Positions 17,601 to 26,760 of a stretch of 64,000 nucleotides of DNA are shown here, in pieces (positions within the stretch are counted from its first letter, which is position 1; each line of letters begins with the position of its first letter). The position numbers were made by a program, and so were the translations under genes. The stretch is from NCBI GenBank assembly GCA_017983465.1, contig JAGOBK010000001.1, positions 372,001-436,000 of the forward strand, in the 5' to 3' direction. The notes below the pieces were generated by a model. It saw only the letters and a list, made by a program, of their open reading frames with translations. It had not been told where the DNA came from and did not search any database. This stretch comes from Crocinitomicaceae bacterium (GTDB lineage Bacteria; Bacteroidota; Bacteroidia; Flavobacteriales_D; Crocinitomicaceae).

Positions 17601-20422
17601 GTGATTGCTACCGTACTTTGAACAGTAACTGTAGTTGAAACTGCTCCAGTACTTGTACATCCAGAAGCATTTAAGTAGTTAATTGAAACTGTTTTACTTC
17701 CACCTGACAACCATTGTAAAGTTACAGTGTTAGAAGTTGATGTACCACCTGATACAATGTTGTAATCAACTCCTGCCGTACCAGGGATACCCCAAGTATA
17801 ACTCATCATTCCCGCTTGAGTTGTGTAGGTATAGTCAGTTAGTGTACATGCACTTGTTGTTGGCGTTGCTGTAAATGAAGGACTAAAAGGTGCTCCAGCA
17901 ACAATATTTACATTGTAATCTTCTGTTTCACCGTAGTAATATGTAGCACAAGGATCAATTGTTGAACCGGCAGTAGCATACACACCTCTAACACGCATAC
18001 GGTGTACTCCAAGTGGAGGCAAACATGCCAAATTGATTTGGAAAGAAATCATTTGAAAAGATGCTGTAGTTGCAGATGTTGAAAACCCAATTTTTTCGGA
18101 AGCTTCGAAAATAAAATTATCATTATAATCTATCCAAGCAGCGAAAGATTGATTGCTAAATGAACCAGCTGTTACTTGCAACTGATATGAAGTAGCCGCC
18201 TGTAATGTTGGAGCCGCAATATTTGAATAGTATGTATAAGCCGGACCACTTGTTCCCGTACCTGAGTTATTGTTTAAGGTAGTTGTAGGAATAACAACTG
18301 AGGAAATTAAATCTCCGTATTGAGTTCCATAAGTATACGCAGGATTACAATAAGGATTGTACATTACTTGAACTGGAGTAGACGTTCCTGAAGAAGGTCC
18401 ATTCGTACAAGTTACCACACATTGGTACCAAGTTGTTGCAGTAGGCGTTGCAGTATATGTATAAGAAGTTGCACCTGTAATATTTGTCCAAGTTCCTGTC
18501 GCTGAGGAAGCAGACTGCCATTGGTATGTGATTCCAGTTCCAGAAGTTGAGTTTTGTAATGACAATACCGTTGTTTGTCCTGCAAAAATTGAATTTGGAC
18601 TCGCGATTGTATTTCCAGGCGTTGGTGTACCTGCACATGGAGGTGGAATCGAAATCGTAATACAGTAATCTTCTGTCTCTCCGTAGTAATAAGTATACGT
18701 TGCATAATTATATGTACCTGGAGTACCGTAGTTCACGTTTACGATACGCATTCGCGTTACACCTACAGAAGCTGTTGGAGGAACAACGAAGTTTCCTGTC
18801 AACGTTTGATCACCTCCAGCGTTAGCAGGTTGGTAATAACACAATTCACCCGCATCTAAAAAGTCACCATCTTGATTGTAATCAATATAAATTTGAAAGA
18901 AGTTACTTCCAGCACCATAAAGACATCCAGTTGAAGTCAAACTGAAGTTTGCTACTTGACCTTGTTGTAAGTTACCTGAACCTACAGATCCAGTGTAATT
19001 CGAATAAAGATTCAACTGGGAACCTGGACCCGGAGCAACTGACGTACACGTTGAAGAGTTATTGATTCCAGCGATAGTTACATTAGTGATATCGTTGTAG
19101 TAATTGTAATAAGGTACACTTGCTGGATATCCACCACACTGACATTGGTTTCCTGCAACAGTGTAACTCACCACATTAGATTGATTAGAAGAAGCACTGT
19201 ATAAACATGAAGTTACCAAACGGTAATATAATGTCGAAGCTGTACTTGTTGTGTAGTTTGTTGATGTCGCTCCTACGATATTAGACCATGAAGTCACCCC
19301 ATTTGGAGAAGATTGCCATTGGTATGAAATACCCGTCCCGAAGGTAAAGTTTGCAGAAGATAAAGTAATGCTTGCATTTGGACACCCACCTGTTGAAGAA
19401 ATTGATGCTGTACTTGCATTCGGAATTCCAGAACAGTTTACAGCTGCAGCTACTTGAATACAGTAATCTTCTGTTTCACCCCAAAGGTAAGTCCCTGTTG
19501 GACCTGGAACTGTTCCTTCCGTTGCAATGACACGCATTCTTGCTTGTCCAACTGTTGCACCTGCAGGAATCGCAATCGTTCCAGAGTTCACACCATTCAC
19601 AGCAGTAATATTCACTGGGTTTTCGTTTGCATCAGCGAAGTCACCATCTATGTTATAATCGATATAAATGCGAAGATTCACACCATACCATCCACCACAT
19701 GTACCAACATTCACACTCCAAGGAATGGATTGACCTGGGTTTACTACTGGCGCTGACAATTGTCCGGCATAATTTGAATATTTCTGATTAGCCGAGTTTG
19801 CTCCTGGAGCAGTTGTTGCACATGTAGAAGTACTATTAAGTGTCCCAAAAGTAACGTTGAAAATTTCTTCATCACCTGTATAAGAGGCAGCCGAAGCTCC
19901 GTAAGCATTCGCATTAGAACAAGTCACAGGACCTGAAGATGCAGCTGCCGCTTGTCTCCAAACCACTGTATGATTATTTGAATTAGTCAAACAGCCGTAT
20001 GCAGTAATTAACACACGAACTTGACCTGTAAATGTTGCTACCCAAAGGATTTTTGGTGAAGAACCACAGACATCATCACTATAACACAAAATTGTATTTG
20101 ATGTGTTTTTTAAGGTAAGCTCCATGTCACCAGTAGGATTTACTGCGCCATCAGCCGAACACAAAGACCACTCATAAGTATTACCACTCGTAACGTTATA
20201 GGTATTGTATTCCCCACCCCATGTTGAAGCCAAAGAACTAACAAACGTTGAAGATGTCGTAGTTTGTGCAGATCCATAAGAGGAGCCAGCCATCGTACAA
20301 CCGCCACCTGCACAATTTCCGGCTTGACCAAAAGTTGCTTTCGAAACAAAAATCGAGAATACCGCCACGATAATCGGCAGTAACATTCGATTCACAAATT
20401 GTAATGAGTATTTGTTTTTCAT
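14693..20422 (-). CDS. Giant T9SS adhesin-like protein with GEVED domains and Ig-like repeats
   Basis: 1909 residues with a signal peptide (to about residue 33). Three GEVED-type domains follow, ending in GETEDYC or GETEDYN at about residues 316, 583 and 832; each has IDYNxDGDF-like acidic loops that look calcium-binding. Between them are Ig-like segments with YQWQSS and W-C pairs. From about 960 to 1800 there is an array of 75-85-residue repeats of the pattern FC-x-G-S-V ... Y-x-W-S-N-G-A-T-T-Q ... V-T-V-T-N-x-x-G-C. A type-A T9SS sorting domain starts at about 1839 (LYPNPTSESF). It is expected to be a surface-attached adhesin or matrix protein. Its partner may be the small secreted protein encoded 29 bases upstream. 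Ligand unknown. Confidence 0.9.
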   Translation of the reverse strand: MKNKYSLQFVNRMLLPIIVAVFSIFVSKATFGQAGNCAGGGCTMAGSSYGSAQTTTSSTFVSSLASTWGGEYNTYNVTSGNTYEWSLCSADGAVNPTGDMELTLKNTSNTILCYSDDVCGSSPKILWVATFTGQVRVLITAYGCLTNSNNHTVVWRQAAAASSGPVTCSNANAYGASAASYTGDEEIFNVTFGTLNSTSTCATTAPGANSANQKYSNYAGQLSAPVVNPGQSIPWSVNVGTCGGWYGVNLRIYIDYNIDGDFADANENPVNITAVNGVNSGTIAIPAGATVGQARMRVIATEGTVPGPTGTYLWGETEDYCIQVAAAVNCSGIPNASTASISSTGGCPNASITLSSANFTFGTGISYQWQSSPNGVTSWSNIVGATSTNYTTSTASTLYYRLVTSCLYSASSNQSNVVSYTVAGNQCQCGGYPASVPYYNYYNDITNVTIAGINNSSTCTSVAPGPGSQLNLYSNYTGSVGSGNLQQGQVANFSLTSTGCLYGAGSNFFQIYIDYNQDGDFLDAGELCYYQPANAGGDQTLTGNFVVPPTASVGVTRMRIVNVNYGTPGTYNYATYTYYYGETEDYCITISIPPPCAGTPTPGNTIASPNSIFAGQTTVLSLQNSTSGTGITYQWQSASSATGTWTNITGATSYTYTATPTATTWYQCVVTCTNGPSSGTSTPVQVMYNPYCNPAYTYGTQYGDLISSVVIPTTTLNNNSGTGTSGPAYTYYSNIAAPTLQAATSYQLQVTAGSFSNQSFAAWIDYNDNFIFEASEKIGFSTSATTASFQMISFQINLACLPPLGVHRMRVRGVYATAGSTIDPCATYYYGETEDYNVNIVAGAPFSPSFTATPTTSACTLTDYTYTTQAGMMSYTWGIPGTAGVDYNIVSGGTSTSNTVTLQWLSGGSKTVSINYLNASGCTSTGAVSTTVTVQSTVAITPITGIQSVCAGSQVTFATPTAGGTWSSSNSAVATIASLSGVLAGSTPGTATMTYTVPNPGTWCPASTATRTITVLPTPVLTTSSNVNVCAGSTTTLSGTIGFNTTCSQTITLYDSYGDGWNGCTATVSVGGVPVLTNITLANGAGPLAFTFPSTNGQAIQVTFSAASWPYEPYFTITNGAGTNLVTNYYPYANGPWNGTASGCPSITPVWSPSTGLSATNVLNPVASPTTSQSYTMSATASNGCSATSAPIVVNVLPAPIATISALGSTSFCQGGNVALLSSPGVSYSWSNGATSQNVNVSTGGPVTVQVTGTNGCSTTSAPQAITVHALPVLDPIAGASGVCVGSTGTITNTTSGGTWTSANANVAVVNALTGIVSGNSIGTANMTYSYTNANGCSASVSAPLVVAAIPNAATTLAGSTVFCQGGSVTISAPTASSYLWSPGGETTQSISATTAGSYSVQVSNGACSSTSPVTMVAVNALPAATIAATGTSICQGGSVTLTAAPATSYAWTNGSTTQSITVSTAGNYGVTVTNVNGCTSTSAPTAISVGTLPASFISAAGPTTFCNGNSVVLSANSGASYQWSNGATTQNITANASGIYFVTITNASGCSAVSNEIIVSAQQTLGATATAVGPTSVCDGAYVTLVASPGTSYLWSNGATTQGINAGVNGNYNVTVTNALGCTSTSTNIPVTILPVPSAGITASGATTFCEGGSVVLTGTGGNTYIWNSNLNGSTFTATQAGTYVVTAYAANGCSDAAEVVVNVNEVPSGSLILDGNTVLCPGESLVISAQPNNTYAWSNTSTTQSITVTTPGTYSALITGLNGCTANSDVVTVTAGAATSSTINATANSSYVLNEVIYTQSGTYTQTLLNAAGCDSTITLNLTLTVGIEEGSITDVTLYPNPTSESFTIQTSTALHGTFSIVDAQGKLVFAGEMTGTETNVNISSVARGIYYLRIPEMSEPLRVVKN

Positions 20423-20451
20423 TTTATCGTTATTAAATATTTAAAATTCAA

Positions 20452-20874
20452 TTAGTTTGTTTCTCCTAAACGGAAAAGAACGGTATTTAAAACACCTTCG
20501 AAATAGACAACTTCCTCAGGGAATTGTAATACCCAACGTTCTACCAATCGGCGATCAGAGTCTAAAACATTTGTCCCAGGGTAGTTTGGACAAAGTTTCT
20601 TGCTTTTCTTATCTAAATCTGTTTTTATTAATTCTAACGTAGATAGTTGATCAGTTGACGCGGCGAATGCGTATATGCGCATCTGAAAATCACTAACTTG
20701 TTGTGCTTTTTGCAATGCCAACTCATCATTGTTAAAAAAGGGTTGTTCTTCCATTGGAACCGGAACATAAACTTCAGATTCGACATGAGCTTTCTGAGCA
20801 AATACAAAGTTTGCCGAGAATAAAAATGCCAACACGAGTAGTCTTCCAGGATTAAACTTTTCTAGATAATTCAT
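20452..20874 (-). CDS. Small secreted hypothetical protein upstream of the adhesin gene
   Basis: 140 residues with a signal peptide (about residues 1-26, ending in ANFVFAQ). The mature part is acidic and helical and has one Cys (KLCPNYPG). I do not recognise a domain and there is no T9SS sorting domain, so it probably stays periplasmic or cell-associated. It ends 29 bases before the start of the 1909-residue adhesin gene on the same strand, so the two are likely co-transcribed. Confidence 0.65.
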   Translation of the reverse strand: MNYLEKFNPGRLLVLAFLFSANFVFAQKAHVESEVYVPVPMEEQPFFNNDELALQKAQQVSDFQMRIYAFAASTDQLSTLELIKTDLDKKSKKLCPNYPGTNVLDSDRRLVERWVLQFPEEVVYFEGVLNTVLFRLGETN

Positions 20875-20984
20875 AAGGAAATGTATTTGTAAGTATAGTT
20901 TTAAGTTCCGAAAATTAGGGATAAATCATGTTTTTCTCAAAATTGTTGAAAACTATCCATTGACTTATAAACATTTAAGTGGTT

Positions 20985-21024
20985 TCATTGATTATTTAAC
21001 GGGATTCATCGAATATTTAATAAT
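20985..21024. repeat. Imperfect 16-base direct repeat in a divergent intergenic region
   Basis: TTCATTGATTATTTAA is followed by TTCATCGAATATTTAA about 21 bases later, with 14 of 16 bases the same. It lies in the 210-base space between the small secreted-protein gene (minus) and the phosphodiesterase gene (plus). Spacing near two helical turns fits a tandem regulator site, but no regulator is known. Confidence 0.35.
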
Positions 21025-21084
21025 TTCTTCATAAGATGCTAACAATCGTTTCTTTTGTAATTTTACACACTAAAATTGTTCATT

Positions 21085-21585
21085 TTGAAAAGAATTGGAT
21101 TACTATCTGATACACATGGATTTATCGACCCGAAAATCAAAAAACATTTTGCGGATGTCGATGAAATATGGCATGCCGGTGATATAGGAACCCTAGAAGC
21201 TCTTGATGAATTACGCGCTTTCAAACCAACAAGAGCGGTTTGGGGAAATATCGATGACCATAACATCCGCAAGGAGACGCAAGAGTTTTTGCGATTTCAG
21301 GTGGAGGAAGTAACCGTATTGATTACGCACATTGCTGGTCGACCAGGAAAATATGCTAATCCTGCTTACGCGGAACTCATGAAAAATGGTGCACCACAGT
21401 TATTTGTTTGTGGACATTCGCACATAACGCTTGTACAAATGGACCCGAAATTCAAAATGTTATGGATGAATCCCGGAGCTTGTGGATACAAAGGATTCCA
21501 TCAAGTCAAAACGATTTTACGTTTTTGCATCACCGATGATCGTATTCATGATCTTGAATTAATAGAACTCGGTCCACGGGCGTAA
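21085..21585 (+). CDS. YfcE/MJ0936-family metallophosphoesterase, TTG start
   Basis: A small calcineurin-like phosphoesterase, 166 residues, likely acting on phosphodiesters in the cytoplasm with two metal ions. Visible: SDTHG (metal site I), HAGDIG (site II), GNIDDH (the GNCD/GNHD position), THIAG and CGHSHIT with the C-terminal metal histidines. No in-frame ATG precedes the SDTHG motif. The family opening MKRIGLLSDTHG therefore begins at TTG 21085; another TTG at 21076 is possible. The gene stands alone between divergent and co-oriented T9SS genes. Confidence 0.9.
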   Translation: MKRIGLLSDTHGFIDPKIKKHFADVDEIWHAGDIGTLEALDELRAFKPTRAVWGNIDDHNIRKETQEFLRFQVEEVTVLITHIAGRPGKYANPAYAELMKNGAPQLFVCGHSHITLVQMDPKFKMLWMNPGACGYKGFHQVKTILRFCITDDRIHDLELIELGPRA

Positions 21586-21690
21586 AGCCTTACTTCAACG
21601 ACTATATCCGTTTAAATTCGACTATAGCTCACCCTTAAATTGGTGTTGATTTTGTTTATTTCTAATTTCGATAAACCTAACTTCTTCACC

Positions 21691-23409
21691 ATGAAAAACC
21701 TACTTGCTTGTTTATCTTTTTGTTTCTTTTGTTCCGTTCACGCGCAGATTTGCAATATTGACTTTAGTCAGACGACTACGGGAATTTACCCGGACACTCT
21801 TCCTCCTGGAAACGTTAGTCAAGCATACAGCAGCGACATTACTTTTGTGATGCCTTTAGATACTTTAGGCTACAATTTTACCAATTTTCACATTCTTTCT
21901 GTTTCACTTCCCGTTGGACTTTCATGGCAATGTAATAACAATTTGAATAATTGCGATTACAATCCACAGTTGAGTCAATATGGTTGTGTTCATATCAGCG
22001 GAACTCCCCTACTTGCCGGTCAATATACAATTGACGTAACAGTCATCGCAGATTTAACCATTGTCCAAGATTATCCATTTACTTTTCAAATTTATATGGA
22101 AGTACTTCCAAGTACGACAAGCGTTTCGAACAATGGTTTTGAGATGACAGGATCATCGGGATGTGCTCCAATTACGGTGAATTTCACGAACAACAATCCT
22201 GGAATGCTCTCCTATTTTTGGGATTTTGGAAATGGCAACATTTCATCGAACGAAACCCCAGCTCCACAAGTATTTACGAGTCCTGGTGCATACATTGTAA
22301 ATTACATGGCATGGAATAACCAAGATACTACAGATGTATATACATTGACGAATGTACATATCAACAACATGAGTAATTACGGGAATTCTTTTCCATCTTA
22401 TGAAAATGCGGATGCCTATTTTAAATTATTTCAAAATGGAATTCAGATCTATCAGTCTTCGATCATTGGGGATCAGAATCCACCAATCGAATGGAATACA
22501 AGCATCAATTTAAATCCCACGAACACTTTTATCATTGAGATTTGGGAAGCGGATGAAAGTTTTGGAGAAACCTACTTTGGCGCGGATGATTTTATGGGTA
22601 GTCATACATTGAATTTGAATGGCTGCAATGGTTGCGGCGCTGGCACATCAAATTTCAATTACTCCATTCAGCATCAAATTATTTATCCGAGTGCAACGAT
22701 TATTGCCCAGGACACAGTTCATGTTTATGGTTATCCACTTGCACCGAACATAAATTACGATCAGACAAGTCACACCCTCTCAACTCCGAACTTAGGATTT
22801 GCTTACCAATGGTATTTTAACGGAAGTCCAATTGCTGGTGCAACCAATGCAAGTCATGTCGTTTATCAAAGTGGGATATACAATGTCATCGCCATAAATC
22901 CAACTGGCTGCGTGAATTTCTCAGATACACTAACTGCCGTTTATTGCAATACAATTATGAGTCCAAGTATTTCACTTAATTCCGAGAACGCATTGGTTAT
23001 AGCAAATTATCCAGCTTCATCTACCATCGAATGGTATGTGGATGGCGTTCTCATTCAAAACCAAGAAAACGATACGTTGAACCCACAATCGAATGGAACG
23101 TACAGTGCTCAAATCAGCGATTCGTTTGGCTGCAGTTATTTTACCAATGATTTTCAACTTTCTGTTTCCGTTGGGGAAGTTGAAACTGGACAATGGATGG
23201 TTTATCCGAATCCCGTGAAAGATTTACTGACGATTCAAGTTGAAGAGAAAATGATCGGAGCAACAGTGGAACTTTTGGATTTAAATGGACGATCACTTAC
23301 AACATCGATAATTGAACAGACCTCTACCCTATTCGATGTAAGTTTCTTCCCTAGCGGGACTTATTTTCTTAGTATCAATAAACAGGTGAAGGTGGTGGTG
23401 ATTGAGTAA
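21691..23409 (+). CDS. T9SS-secreted protein with PKD domain
   Basis: 572 residues from ATG 21691, chosen because it opens on the signal peptide MKNLLACLSFCFFCSVHAQ; the frame runs upstream to 21640. An Ig-fold-like domain occupies about residues 25-140. A PKD domain follows at about 155-235 (CAPITVNFTNNN, FWDFGNGN, PGAYIVNYMA). The next domain contains a C2-like stretch with EIWEADESFG and DDFMG. Two Ig-like segments (AYQWYFNGSPI, IEWYVDGVL) and a type-A T9SS sorting domain from about 502 (VYPNPVKDLLTI) complete it. It is a surface or secreted protein of unknown ligand. Its stop codon merges with the octanucleotide repeat downstream. Confidence 0.85.
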   Translation: MKNLLACLSFCFFCSVHAQICNIDFSQTTTGIYPDTLPPGNVSQAYSSDITFVMPLDTLGYNFTNFHILSVSLPVGLSWQCNNNLNNCDYNPQLSQYGCVHISGTPLLAGQYTIDVTVIADLTIVQDYPFTFQIYMEVLPSTTSVSNNGFEMTGSSGCAPITVNFTNNNPGMLSYFWDFGNGNISSNETPAPQVFTSPGAYIVNYMAWNNQDTTDVYTLTNVHINNMSNYGNSFPSYENADAYFKLFQNGIQIYQSSIIGDQNPPIEWNTSINLNPTNTFIIEIWEADESFGETYFGADDFMGSHTLNLNGCNGCGAGTSNFNYSIQHQIIYPSATIIAQDTVHVYGYPLAPNINYDQTSHTLSTPNLGFAYQWYFNGSPIAGATNASHVVYQSGIYNVIAINPTGCVNFSDTLTAVYCNTIMSPSISLNSENALVIANYPASSTIEWYVDGVLIQNQENDTLNPQSNGTYSAQISDSFGCSYFTNDFQLSVSVGEVETGQWMVYPNPVKDLLTIQVEEKMIGATVELLDLNGRSLTTSIIEQTSTLFDVSFFPSGTYFLSINKQVKVVVIE

Positions 23410-23410
23410 T

Positions 23411-23530
23411 GTGCTAATGTGCTAATTATCCAATGTGCTAATTTGCTAATGAACTAATTTGCTAATTTGCTAATGGACTAATGTGCTAATGTGCTAATTA
23501 CCCAATGTGCTAATTTGCTTATGGACTAAT
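23411..23530. repeat. Octanucleotide tandem repeat, 15 units with a 9-unit higher-order period
   Basis: The sequence divides without slippage into 8-base units ending mostly in CTAAT. With A=GTGCTAAT, B=TTGCTAAT, C=TAYCCAAT, D=GRACTAAT, the order is A A C A B D B B D A A C A B D; the last B reads TTGCTTAT. The six-unit block AACABD thus appears twice, 72 bases apart. The stop codon of the preceding gene falls in a unit-like TGAGTAAT, and TGGCTTGG at 23531-23538 is a decayed sixteenth unit. Confidence 0.9.
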
Positions 23531-23579
23531 TGGCTTGGAACGTGAGGAAGTGTTTTTTAGGAAGTTTATAGTAAAAAGA

Positions 23580-23610
23580 AAGCTCGTTCAGTTTTTAACT
23601 AAACGAGCTT
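23580..23610 (-). terminator. Rho-independent terminator of the first RND operon
   Basis: Arms AAGCTCGTT (from 23580) and AACGAGCTT (to 23610) pair, with AGT/ACT extending the stem after one mismatch. Read on the minus strand the stem is followed by a T-rich tract (TTCTTTTTAC), whereas the plus-strand side lacks a T run. It therefore ends the operon whose last stop is at 23632. Confidence 0.8.
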
Positions 23611-23631
23611 CAAATATCTATTGAAATCGGA

Positions 23632-26600
23632 TTAATCCTCTAATTCTGCGGCAAGTTTTTTTGTTCTTGCGCGGAATTTATCTTGAATACGGTCGACTGT
23701 GTAATACATCATCGGTACTACGATAATAGTCAAGAACATGGAACTTGTTAATCCACCAATTAGAATCCATGCAAGACCATTTTTCCATTCAGCACCTGAA
23801 CCAGTTGCAGTTGCAATCGGAATCATACCGACTACCATGGCGATCGTTGTCATCAAAATTGGACGCATACGTTCTTTTACTGCTTCAAGTAAGGCATTGT
23901 AAGTCGACATACCCTTCTCCTTCAGGTGATTGGTGAAATCGACAATCAAGATCGCATTCTTGGCGACAAGTCCGAGTAGCATGAGCATTCCTAACATCGT
24001 AAAGATTCCCATGTTTGAAGAACTTAAGGCCAATGCTAAGATTGCTCCAATTAAGGATACCAAAATCGAGAATAATACGACGAATGGATACACGTAATTA
24101 TCATACAGAGCCACCATGATGAGGTAAACCAGAATCAATCCAATTCCCATCGCTGTACCGAGTGCACCCATTGATTCTTTTTGTCGTTTAATCTCTCCAC
24201 CCCAAGTCAAACGCACGTTTTTATCCAAGGGATTTTTCTCCAAATACTTGTCAATTTCTGCAGAAACATTTCCTGCCGCTGTTCCAAGCACCCAACAACG
24301 CAAAGTCGTGTTCGGGATACGATTTTTACGCTCCAATGTTCCATTTCCATTTTCTACGGAAACTTCAGCGAATTCACCCAATTGAACTTGTTTACCGTCA
24401 GAAGTATTGAAGGTCATGTTTTTGATATCTTCAACATTTTTTCGGTCAAATTCATCTACCATCACACGAATGTCATACTCATGACCTTTTTCATCAAACT
24501 GACTATCGTCATTTCCTGTCAAGGCATTTTGTAACTGCATTCCAACGATGGCAATTGGCAATCCAAGTTGACCCATTTTTTCGCGATTCAATTCGATGCG
24601 AACCTCTGGTGTAATATCGTCTGTTGAAATAGCGGGATCCTTTGCACCATCAATCGTTAAAATCTTTGCTTTTAATCTTCTCGCCTCTCGAATCAACAAT
24701 TCATTATCATCTGAAGACAAGAACATTTCTATTGGAGCCTCTTCAGATTCAATCATCCCCATATTCAAGGCCTTGATTTCTACTCCAGCATGTTTGGTTT
24801 TAATGCGTTCACTAATCTCATCCATATATTTCATGGTTGGATATTTCTTTTGCATTCCTGGCTTCATTTTAACGGTGATTTCAGAACGATTCTCTGAACC
24901 AAATGAAGTTGCTCCCATCCCTGAACTTGGTCCACCGACATTTGCAAAAACTGTTTCAATCACATCTTTCTGTGCCAACAAGAATTGCTCGATTTCCAAA
25001 GTAATGGCATTATTCTCCTCGAAAGTTGTACTCTTATCGTATTTCAACTTAATCATGAACTTTCCTTGATCTCCTTGCGCCACGAATTCTTGTCCAACTA
25101 TACCTAGTCCCATTGTAGAGAAACTTGACACAAAAAGTCCAAGAATTATACCCGCCATAATCAATTTGTGTCTCAAGGACCAGCTTACCAATTTCACATA
25201 TTGATCGGTGAAAATGGTTACACGACGCTCAAACCAAAGTAAAAATGCTTGGAAAGGATTTTTTGGATTCAACTCTACCTCTTTGGCAAAACGTGAAGCC
25301 AACCATGGAGTTAAAGTGAAACAAACAAAGAGTGACATCAAGGTAGAAACCACGACTACAATCGAGAATTGATGCAAAATGTCTGAAATTGTCCCTTCAA
25401 TGAAGACCACCGGAGAGAAAACAACAACGTCAACCAACGTGATCGCTAAAGCCGTAAATCCAATTTCGTTTCGTCCATCCAAGGCTGCTTGACGACGTTT
25501 TTTGCCCATCTGAAGGTGTCGATAGATGTTCTCTAAGACAACAATCGAGTCATCCACTAAGATTCCAATAACCAAGGACATCGCCAACAAGGTCATCAAA
25601 TTCAGCGTATAGCCCAATAAGTACATGGCCACGAAAGTCGAAATCAAAGACGCCGGGATCGAAATAAGTACAATGAATGCGTTTCGCATACTATGTAAGA
25701 ACAACAACATCACTGCCGCAACTAATAGAACAGCAAGCTCCAAATCGTGAATTACTGCATCAACAGATTCCACTGTTGGACGCGAAGTATCCGTCGCAAC
25801 GGTAAACTTCAATCCTTCTTTCTGGTACTTTTCTTCTAGAATCTTGAAGCGTTCTTTTGTTGCTACAGACATGTCAACTGCATTGGCATCGCTTTGTTTT
25901 TTAACACGCAATCCAATACCATTAAAACCATTCAATCGCGAAACCGCAACCTGATCCTCCGTTGCATCGATCACTTCCGCAACATCTTTCAGTTTCACAC
26001 TGGAAATGCCACGGGAGAAAAGAATTAAGTTTTCGATATCTGAGATTGTACTATACTTTCCTGCCAAACGAACAGTCATTTGCTCACCTTCACCTTTTAC
26101 CTTTCCGGTTGGAAACTCCACATTAGAAGAAGCAACTGCCTGATTCACATTTGTTAGGGTCAATCCATAACGTTTCAACTTATCCTTATCAACGTTTATT
26201 CTAAATGCGCGACGCTCACCACCAATGACCTGAACTTCAGCCACACCTTTCGTTTGCTTGATTTGCGGAAGGATTTGATCATCCATCAATTCCATTAGGG
26301 TGCGATCATCCATATTGGAAGCCACCACACTGACTTGCAAAACAGGAGCCGCATTTGGTTCTATTTTCGCAATGACTGGTGTTTGAGCGCCCTCAGGCAA
26401 ACTATTGAGTACATTATTGATTTTGCGCTGTGCATCTTCCAAAGATTTATCAATATCTGCGGATGCTTTAAATTCAAGAAGCATTAAGGATGCGTTATCC
26501 AAAGAGAATGCCGTTACTTCACTGATGTTTTCAAGTCCACTTAAGGCATCCTCCATTGGTTTTGAAACTTGTGTTTCTACGGTTGCAGGAGATGCACCAG

Positions 26601-26754
26601 GGTATGTAGTTGTCACCGTTAAAAGTGGTGGTGAGAAATCAGGAAGTAATTCGTAAGAAAGCTGATTGTAGCTAAGAAGTCCACCACCAATGAGGATGGT
26701 AAAAATCACAATAATAAACGACGGACGTTTAATCGATAATTCAGTAAGTGTCAT
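23632..26754 (-). CDS. RND-family efflux inner-membrane transporter (HAE1/AcrB type)
   Basis: The proton-driven pump of a tripartite efflux system, 1040 residues, as usual for AcrB-type RND proteins. It starts MTLTELSIKRPSFIIVI. The proton-relay Asp pair is in GILVDDSIVVLENIYRHL and the partner Lys in GLVAKNAILIVDF. Twelve membrane helices with two large periplasmic loops are expected from the duplicated layout (first loop PDFSPPLLTVTTTYPGASP). It is the last gene of the tetR-tolC-mfp-rnd operon, 6 bases after the adaptor gene. Drug or lipid-like substrates are likely; the exact substrate is not visible. Confidence 0.95.
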   Translation of the reverse strand: MTLTELSIKRPSFIIVIFTILIGGGLLSYNQLSYELLPDFSPPLLTVTTTYPGASPATVETQVSKPMEDALSGLENISEVTAFSLDNASLMLLEFKASADIDKSLEDAQRKINNVLNSLPEGAQTPVIAKIEPNAAPVLQVSVVASNMDDRTLMELMDDQILPQIKQTKGVAEVQVIGGERRAFRINVDKDKLKRYGLTLTNVNQAVASSNVEFPTGKVKGEGEQMTVRLAGKYSTISDIENLILFSRGISSVKLKDVAEVIDATEDQVAVSRLNGFNGIGLRVKKQSDANAVDMSVATKERFKILEEKYQKEGLKFTVATDTSRPTVESVDAVIHDLELAVLLVAAVMLLFLHSMRNAFIVLISIPASLISTFVAMYLLGYTLNLMTLLAMSLVIGILVDDSIVVLENIYRHLQMGKKRRQAALDGRNEIGFTALAITLVDVVVFSPVVFIEGTISDILHQFSIVVVVSTLMSLFVCFTLTPWLASRFAKEVELNPKNPFQAFLLWFERRVTIFTDQYVKLVSWSLRHKLIMAGIILGLFVSSFSTMGLGIVGQEFVAQGDQGKFMIKLKYDKSTTFEENNAITLEIEQFLLAQKDVIETVFANVGGPSSGMGATSFGSENRSEITVKMKPGMQKKYPTMKYMDEISERIKTKHAGVEIKALNMGMIESEEAPIEMFLSSDDNELLIREARRLKAKILTIDGAKDPAISTDDITPEVRIELNREKMGQLGLPIAIVGMQLQNALTGNDDSQFDEKGHEYDIRVMVDEFDRKNVEDIKNMTFNTSDGKQVQLGEFAEVSVENGNGTLERKNRIPNTTLRCWVLGTAAGNVSAEIDKYLEKNPLDKNVRLTWGGEIKRQKESMGALGTAMGIGLILVYLIMVALYDNYVYPFVVLFSILVSLIGAILALALSSSNMGIFTMLGMLMLLGLVAKNAILIVDFTNHLKEKGMSTYNALLEAVKERMRPILMTTIAMVVGMIPIATATGSGAEWKNGLAWILIGGLTSSMFLTIIVVPMMYYTVDRIQDKFRARTKKLAAELED

Positions 26755-26760
26755 GTTCGT

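Noticed and set aside
15066..19756. Several long antisense or out-of-frame frames inside the giant adhesin gene
   Set aside because: Repetitive Ser/Thr-rich codons leave long open shadows on other frames; none has a signal or domain.
23411..23538. CRISPR-like array
   Set aside because: Units are 8 bases in continuous register with no spacers, so it is a simple tandem repeat.
23580..23610. Terminator of the PKD T9SS gene on the plus strand
   Set aside because: The T run lies only on the minus-strand side and the octamer array separates it from the plus-strand stop, so it serves the RND operon.
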